Source: a virus. From it: a stretch of DNA of 31,850 nucleotides. The notes under the pieces are model-generated. The model was not told the DNA's origin, ran no database searches, and saw only the letters and a list, made by a program, of their open reading frames with translations. Position 1 is the first letter of the stretch. Each line of letters begins with the position of its first letter. This document shows positions 29,378-31,850 of the stretch, piece by piece. The position numbers and the translations under genes are program-made. The DNA is taken from positions 1 to 31,850 of IMG/VR virus record IMGVR_UViG_3300030109_000245. One strand, given 5' to 3'.

Positions 29378-29728
29378 TTAACTTTGTTGATACCAATACT
29401 CTATACCATCAAAATCAACAGTATCGTAATTGTATTGTTGGTCTCGTGCAAAAGCTTCTATGTCTATATAACAATGTAAAGCTTCATCTATATCAGCAAA
29501 GTCAAAAAAGTAATCTTCCATATAGTCTACAAAATAACTATCTCTAATAAAAAATACTCCAAACTCTAAGTCTTTCAAGCCCTCAGTATAGTTATCACAA
29601 TATTGATTTAATATACTTTGTAATGCTTTTACTTCATCTTTAAAGTCTGCATCATCTTCATACTTTTCTATATAATCAAGTATGTTTCGACTATCTATTA
29701 CGTCATCACTATTTGTTATATCATTCAT
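29378..29728 (-). CDS. ArdA-like acidic protein, candidate anti-restriction factor
   Basis: 116 residues from the ATG at 29728; an earlier in-frame ATG (29734) lies too close to TTGGAG. Strongly acidic. The C-terminal half, GVFFIRDSYFVDYMEDYFFD then CYIDIEAFARDQQYNYDTVD then FDGIEYWY, matches the ending typical of ArdA-like proteins (YF-EY--E, then YID-EA-ARDL--DY--V-FDG--Y). ArdA proteins mimic bent B-form DNA and block type I restriction enzymes. The protein is shorter than canonical ArdA (about 165 residues), so only the C-terminal domain type may be present. Location among early genes fits defence against the host. The family assignment is tentative. Confidence 0.5.
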   Translation of the reverse strand: MNDITNSDDVIDSRNILDYIEKYEDDADFKDEVKALQSILNQYCDNYTEGLKDLEFGVFFIRDSYFVDYMEDYFFDFADIDEALHCYIDIEAFARDQQYNYDTVDFDGIEYWYQQS

Positions 29729-29791
29729 AATCATTCTCCAAGTTAATTAATTTAAGTAGGCACTTTAAAGTGATACCTAGCACTATATAGT

Positions 29792-29944
29792 CTAAAGTTC
29801 TAACTCTTGTTGTTTAAAACTCATATCTTTTTCTTCTTTTTTCTTCATCATATCTTCTGTTTCTATTAAAACTTCTTCATCAGCTTGATATTGAAGACCA
29901 TCATTAAGAAGAATTTCTTCTATTTTTTTTGTTATATCACTCAT
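29792..29944 (-). CDS. 50-residue charged coiled-coil peptide
   Basis: Reads MSDITKKIEEILLNDGLQYQ and ends MKKKEEKDMSFKQQELEL. The ATG at 29944 is preferred over one six bases upstream because AAGGAG is spaced six bases from it. Helical and highly charged. It is the first gene after a promoter-like sequence and operator-like repeats at 29991-30041. No family is recognised. Confidence 0.55.
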   Translation of the reverse strand: MSDITKKIEEILLNDGLQYQADEEVLIETEDMMKKKEEKDMSFKQQELEL

Positions 29945-29990
29945 AAACATCTCCTTTTGTGTTTAAATTATGTAGACAGGGTAGCACACT

Positions 29991-30018
29991 ATTATTACGA
30001 AGTAAAATCATGTGACAA
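29991..30018 (-). promoter_or_regulatory. Sigma70-like promoter overlapping operator repeats
   Basis: On the minus strand, TTGTCA (30013-30018), 16 bases and AATAAT (29991-29996) give 5 of 6 at each box. The -35 lies inside one of the TGTGACAATT copies, so a protein bound to the repeats would compete with RNA polymerase. It would drive the small acidic gene array from 29944 leftward. Confidence 0.6.
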
Positions 30019-30041
30019 TTGTGTGACAACCCTGTGAACTT
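30011..30041. promoter_or_regulatory. Second TGTGACAATT repeat cluster
   Basis: TGTGACAATT (30011-30020), TGTGACAACC (30022-30031) and a degenerate TGTGAACTT (from 30033) are spaced 11 bases apart. The 20 bases from 30010 are identical to those at 28527-28546. This is the same operator-like element placed before a different gene group. Confidence 0.65.
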
Positions 30042-30051
30042 TTATATTAAT

Positions 30052-30234
30052 TTATACAGGCATAAAGCATATATACTTCTTACCTACGTTTAAAACTCTC
30101 CCTCTTTTGGTGCTGTAGGTATTAAACTTATTTAAGTTTCTAGTATTAGTAGCAACTCTAAATTTAAATCCTAACACGTTAAAGTGATAAAAGTTTTTAT
30201 TATTGTTATAGCTATCTTTAAATATCTTTAACAT
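30052..30234 (-). CDS. Small basic hypothetical protein
   Basis: 60 residues from the ATG at 30234. An ATG four codons upstream (30246) supplies the TGGAG that serves as ribosome binding site for 30234. Basic and Asn/Lys-rich, with beta-like strands (YHFNVLGFKFRVATNTR, KRGRVLNVGKKYICFMPV). No family is recognised. It is transcribed toward the operator cluster at 30011. Confidence 0.5.
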   Translation of the reverse strand: MLKIFKDSYNNNKNFYHFNVLGFKFRVATNTRNLNKFNTYSTKRGRVLNVGKKYICFMPV

Positions 30235-30291
30235 ATTTTTCTCCATTAAATGCCCTCTGCTTATATAGGTGAAAGAGCTTAACCTAATTAT

Positions 30292-30450
30292 TTATATAAC
30301 TTGACGTTCAGCGTCTGAGAAATGTTGACCATCATTCTCTGAATAAAACCAACCGACTATACTTTTCTTTTTATAGTTCGCTAGTTTATCAAGAGCCAAG
30401 TCTCTCTCTTCTTCTGTGTCAAATTTTATAGTTAAATTAAATGTTTCCAT
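30292..30450 (-). CDS. 52-residue hypothetical protein
   Basis: Reads METFNLTIKFDTEEERDLAL and ends FSDAERQVI. A beta-alpha start (FNLTIKFDTEEERDLALDKL) looks like a small ferredoxin-like or RRM-like half, and the C-terminus holds WFYSENDGQHFSD. The ATG overlaps nothing but lies one base before the stop of the preceding gene (30452), so the two are coupled. No family is recognised. Confidence 0.55.
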   Translation of the reverse strand: METFNLTIKFDTEEERDLALDKLANYKKKSIVGWFYSENDGQHFSDAERQVI

Positions 30451-30451
30451 G

Positions 30452-30802
30452 TTATGCCACCTCTACTAGATGTTGGTATGTATCTTTTACATCATCAATC
30501 AACTCAATGTTTAATAGTTCTAGCTTTTCAATGCCGATGTTTTGCATTAACCATCTCTGCACTTGTTGAAAGCTACAACCATAATCAAGAGCGTTAAACT
30601 CACAAAATGATTGAATAACTAAAGCTCTAAGCTGTTTTTGGCTCTTAGCTCTTTTATACCTCTCAAACCATTTAGTGTATATTTCCTCTCCATAGTTTCC
30701 GTATAGATAAGCAGAATAATACCTTCTTACTACATGATTTGGATTATTTAACAGATTGTCAAAATCTGAAAAATCACTTTTTAATTTTTCTTTATAGTCC
30801 AT
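30452..30802 (-). CDS. Hypothetical early protein
   Basis: 116 residues from ATG 30802, with TTGGAG nine bases upstream; an in-frame TTG at 30817 is part of that ribosome binding site and is not the start. The protein is mainly helical (NHVVRRYYSAYLYGNYGEEI, RYKRAKSQKQLRALVIQSFC, QVQRWLMQNIGIEKLELLN), with no membrane segment. The function is not recognised. Confidence 0.6.
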   Translation of the reverse strand: MDYKEKLKSDFSDFDNLLNNPNHVVRRYYSAYLYGNYGEEIYTKWFERYKRAKSQKQLRALVIQSFCEFNALDYGCSFQQVQRWLMQNIGIEKLELLNIELIDDVKDTYQHLVEVA

Positions 30803-30842
30803 TTGTCCTATCTCCAAAAATTAAAGCGTATTTAAAAATGGG

Positions 30843-30956
30843 CTACGCTTTGTTATGCCCTGTTAATAGGTGGTTATCTTTTGTTATCAACTGTCTACCA
30901 TAAAGAGAATAACCAAACTCTAACAAGGTGATAGCGTTCTTCATGCCTTGCCTCAT
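30843..30956 (-). CDS. Possible 37-residue peptide
   Basis: A frame reading MRQGMKNAITLLEFGYSLYG and ending TGHNKA. The second Met (30944) has AGGCAAGG close upstream as a weak ribosome binding site. It fills most of the 250-base gap between the genes at 30802 and 31067. No family is recognised and the frame is short, so it may be chance. Confidence 0.3.
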   Translation of the reverse strand: MRQGMKNAITLLEFGYSLYGRQLITKDNHLLTGHNKA

Positions 30957-30989
30957 GGGTGATTTTCTCCGAAGTTCACCAACTCCACA

Positions 30990-31015
30990 TTATATATATT
31001 TAATTATATATATAA
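30990..31015. repeat. AT-only inverted repeat
   Basis: TTATATATAT (30990-30999) and ATATATATAA (31006-31015) are perfect inverted arms around TTAATT. The element lies between the 37-codon frame and the gene at 31067. It could be an easily melted site or a weak transcription-stop hairpin. No G or C is present in 26 bases. Confidence 0.5.
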
Positions 31016-31066
31016 ACTTTTAAATTCTTTCTTGCTACTCTCTCACCTGTTGGTGATTTTCACAAG

Positions 31067-31288
31067 CTACTTAGTCTGTCTATGTCGTAATAATATACTA
31101 TCTAATAAATGTAATCTATTATTATCTTCTAAATTTATTAAACCATTAACAGGATTAGCTGATATTTTTCTAGTTCCTAAATGAATATCATTATTATAAA
31201 AATCTACTTTTGAAAGCTTTAATTTTCTTTTCTGTGCTTTCTTAAGTTTTCTAGCTTCATTCCTGTTTAGCTTTATTTTTGTTTTCAT
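31067..31288 (-). CDS. Small basic early protein, first gene of the leftward operon
   Basis: 73 residues from the ATG at 31288 (an ATG at 31297 overlaps the promoter -10). Highly basic N-terminus (KTKIKLNRNEARKLKKAQKR) and a short hydrophobic end (LHLLDSILLRHRQTK). No ribosome binding site precedes it. The promoter at 31296-31323 would start RNA at or next to this ATG, suggesting a leaderless message. A nucleic-acid-binding early regulator is plausible from charge and position only. Confidence 0.55.
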   Translation of the reverse strand: MKTKIKLNRNEARKLKKAQKRKLKLSKVDFYNNDIHLGTRKISANPVNGLINLEDNNRLHLLDSILLRHRQTK

Positions 31289-31295
31289 AGTTCCC

Positions 31296-31323
31296 ATTAT
31301 TCATATATTTTTTATCATGTCAA
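31296..31323 (-). promoter_or_regulatory. Sigma70 promoter at the head of the early operon
   Basis: On the minus strand, TTGACA (31318-31323, 6 of 6), 16 bases and AATAAT (31296-31301, 5 of 6). The expected start site is about 31288-31289, exactly at the first gene's ATG. It is the outermost minus-strand promoter seen, next to the origin-like region. Confidence 0.7.
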
Positions 31324-31412
31324 CACTTAAATGAAAAAAAAGTATATGTTTTTTTTAATAGCTTATATAGTCCTTATTGTTTGGTTAATGTGTTTGGGTG
31401 GGTTGAGATTGT

Positions 31413-31432
31413 GAGGGCTTTAGAGGGCTTTA
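31413..31432. repeat. Tandem 10-base repeat GAGGGCTTTA
   Basis: Two perfect adjacent copies at 31413-31422 and 31423-31432, upstream of the iterons. They may be part of the origin architecture or a protein-binding site. Confidence 0.6.
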
Positions 31433-31460
31433 GAATTAGTTTGAGAGTATGTTAGCTTTT

Positions 31461-31656
31461 AAAGTCTGTAAAGTCTGTGGAGTTTTACTGTATGAAATCC
31501 ACGCTTCAAAACTTTTAAAACTTCATTAACTAGATTATCTTTTTAATTTTTATAATCTTTTTCTGGCTCTTGTTAGGTTTTGAAGTCTGGAAAGTCTGTA
31601 AAGTTATCCACAAGCTATAAAGTCTGTGGATAAACTGTGAACATCTTAAAGTCTTG
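31461..31656. repeat. AAAGTCTGT iterons
   Basis: Copies of a 9-base word AAAGTCTGT: 31461-31469, 31470-31478, 31591-31599 and 31619-31627 are perfect, with variants at 31582-31590 (GAAGTCTGG) and 31648-31656 (AAAGTCTTG). Pairs are head to tail in strict 9-base register, and at 31600 the register runs directly into a DnaA box. Direct repeats of this type are initiator-binding iterons in plasmid and phage origins. Confidence 0.75.
31604..31633. other. Two perfect inverted DnaA boxes
   Basis: TTATCCACA at 31604-31612 and its exact reverse complement TGTGGATAA at 31625-31633 both equal the consensus high-affinity DnaA box. They face each other 12 bases apart, with an iteron between and overlapping the second. 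I saw no others in the window. They imply that host DnaA binds the phage origin. Confidence 0.8.
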
Positions 31657-31659
31657 ATA

Positions 31660-31697
31660 TACTGTACGTTTATATAGTACTGTACATTTATACAGTA
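31660..31697. promoter_or_regulatory. Tandem LexA-like (SOS) boxes
   Basis: TACTGTACATTTATACAGTA (31678-31697) differs from the E. coli LexA consensus at two positions and keeps the CTGT-N8-ACAG core perfectly. An adjoining copy, TACTGTACGTTTATATAGTA (31660-31679), has four differences. They overlap by two bases, 18 bases apart. They are candidate binding sites for host LexA or a phage repressor, placed just after the iterons and DnaA boxes. Confidence 0.65.
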
Positions 31698-31701
31698 CGC
31701 T

Positions 31702-31722
31702 GGAGGTACAGGGGTGGTGGGG
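31702..31722 (+). other. G-rich tract, possible two-layer G-quadruplex
   Basis: GG, GG, GGGG, GG and GGGG runs fall within 21 bases (starting GGAGGTACAGGGG), conspicuous in an AT-rich genome and lying directly after the LexA-like boxes. It could fold into a small G-quadruplex or be a protein-binding tract. No coding use was seen. Confidence 0.4.
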
Positions 31723-31850
31723 TGTATATATGTAATGCTTATACAAAATTACAAAAACTAGGTATTAACCAGATAGCTAACAACAGGTTAACGACCCGAC
31801 TATATAGTCTTTAATAATTTTAAAGGAAATTTAGATATAATATAGCCATT

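Larger units (their letters stand above)
31324..31850. other. Non-coding origin/control region
   Basis: 527 bases without a convincing frame on either strand. In order they hold a tandem 10-base repeat, AAAGTCTGT iterons, two inverted DnaA boxes, two LexA-like boxes, a G-rich tract and a 12-base palindrome GACTATATAGTC (31798-31809). The leftward early operon starts at its left edge. Together these are the usual parts of a replication origin and divergent control region. Origin function is inferred. Confidence 0.65.

Noticed and set aside
31045-31062. TCACC-TGTT-GGTGA hairpin with TTTT as a terminator of the early operon
   Set aside because: The T-run follows the hairpin on the plus strand, where no gene is transcribed. 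In the minus direction the tail is wrong.
31660-31697. Using the LexA-like boxes to assign the host to Gammaproteobacteria
   Set aside because: Palindromes of this form may bind a phage repressor. CsgG, ROSE elements and RNR do not discriminate between proteobacterial classes, so the host is left open.
1-31850. Prophage or plasmid origin of the window, CRISPR arrays, transposons
   Set aside because: No integrase, repressor, partition gene, transposase, terminal inverted repeats or spacer-repeat array was found. Gene order and replisome fit a lytic phage.

Overview
This window is part of an AT-rich genome of a lytic, tailed, podovirus-like marine bacteriophage. The evidence is a T7-type replisome (family A DNA polymerase, fused primase-helicase, acidic-tailed ssDNA-binding protein, two nucleases), a class I ribonucleotide reductase, a lysozyme/holin lysis block, very large internal virion proteins, and tightly overlapping ATGA-coupled genes. 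No phage RNA polymerase, integrase, terminase, portal or capsid gene lies in the window. The head genes are presumably upstream of base 1. The host is probably a marine proteobacterium, but the sequence does not decide between Alpha- and Gammaproteobacteria.

Layout. Bases 1-17376 are all on the plus strand. In order they hold the end of a DUF7936-like gene, virion genes (575-10267; one carries 44 uninterrupted 11-residue repeats), lysis genes (10264-11765), and an unusual accessory cassette (11746-16893). The cassette encodes CsgF, CsgG, a curlin-like secreted repeat protein, a FecR-domain protein, a DUF5658-like protein and a CHASE2-class III adenylate cyclase with an intact active site. After it comes hsp20, with its own consensus sigma70 promoter and a ROSE-like RNA thermometer over its ribosome binding site. 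A structured 120-base spacer (17377-17499) separates two convergent transcription units. Bases 17500-31288 are all on the minus strand. Read from right to left they hold about 15 small, mostly acidic early genes (including an ArdA-like anti-restriction candidate), then ssb, primase-helicase, DNA polymerase, endonuclease, exonuclease, DUF3310, nrdA, a zinc-ribbon peptide, a 2OG-Fe(II) oxygenase and nrdB. The last 500 bases are non-coding. They hold two perfect inverted DnaA boxes, six AAAGTCTGT-like iterons, two tandem LexA-like boxes and a G-rich tract, and look like a replication origin/control region.

How it fits together. Early minus-strand transcription seems to use host sigma70 promoters (31296-31323, 29991-30018, 27563-27591, 22847-22875). 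This fits the absence of a phage polymerase here. Replication and nucleotide genes follow, and the plus-strand late genes build the virion, lyse the cell and express the curli/FecR/cyclase cassette. The cassette is the most unusual system: a phage-encoded outer-membrane secretion channel with its own fibre-like substrate, placed beside a membrane cAMP-producing sensor. Several genes of fewer than 60 codons were found by reading the minus strand by eye.
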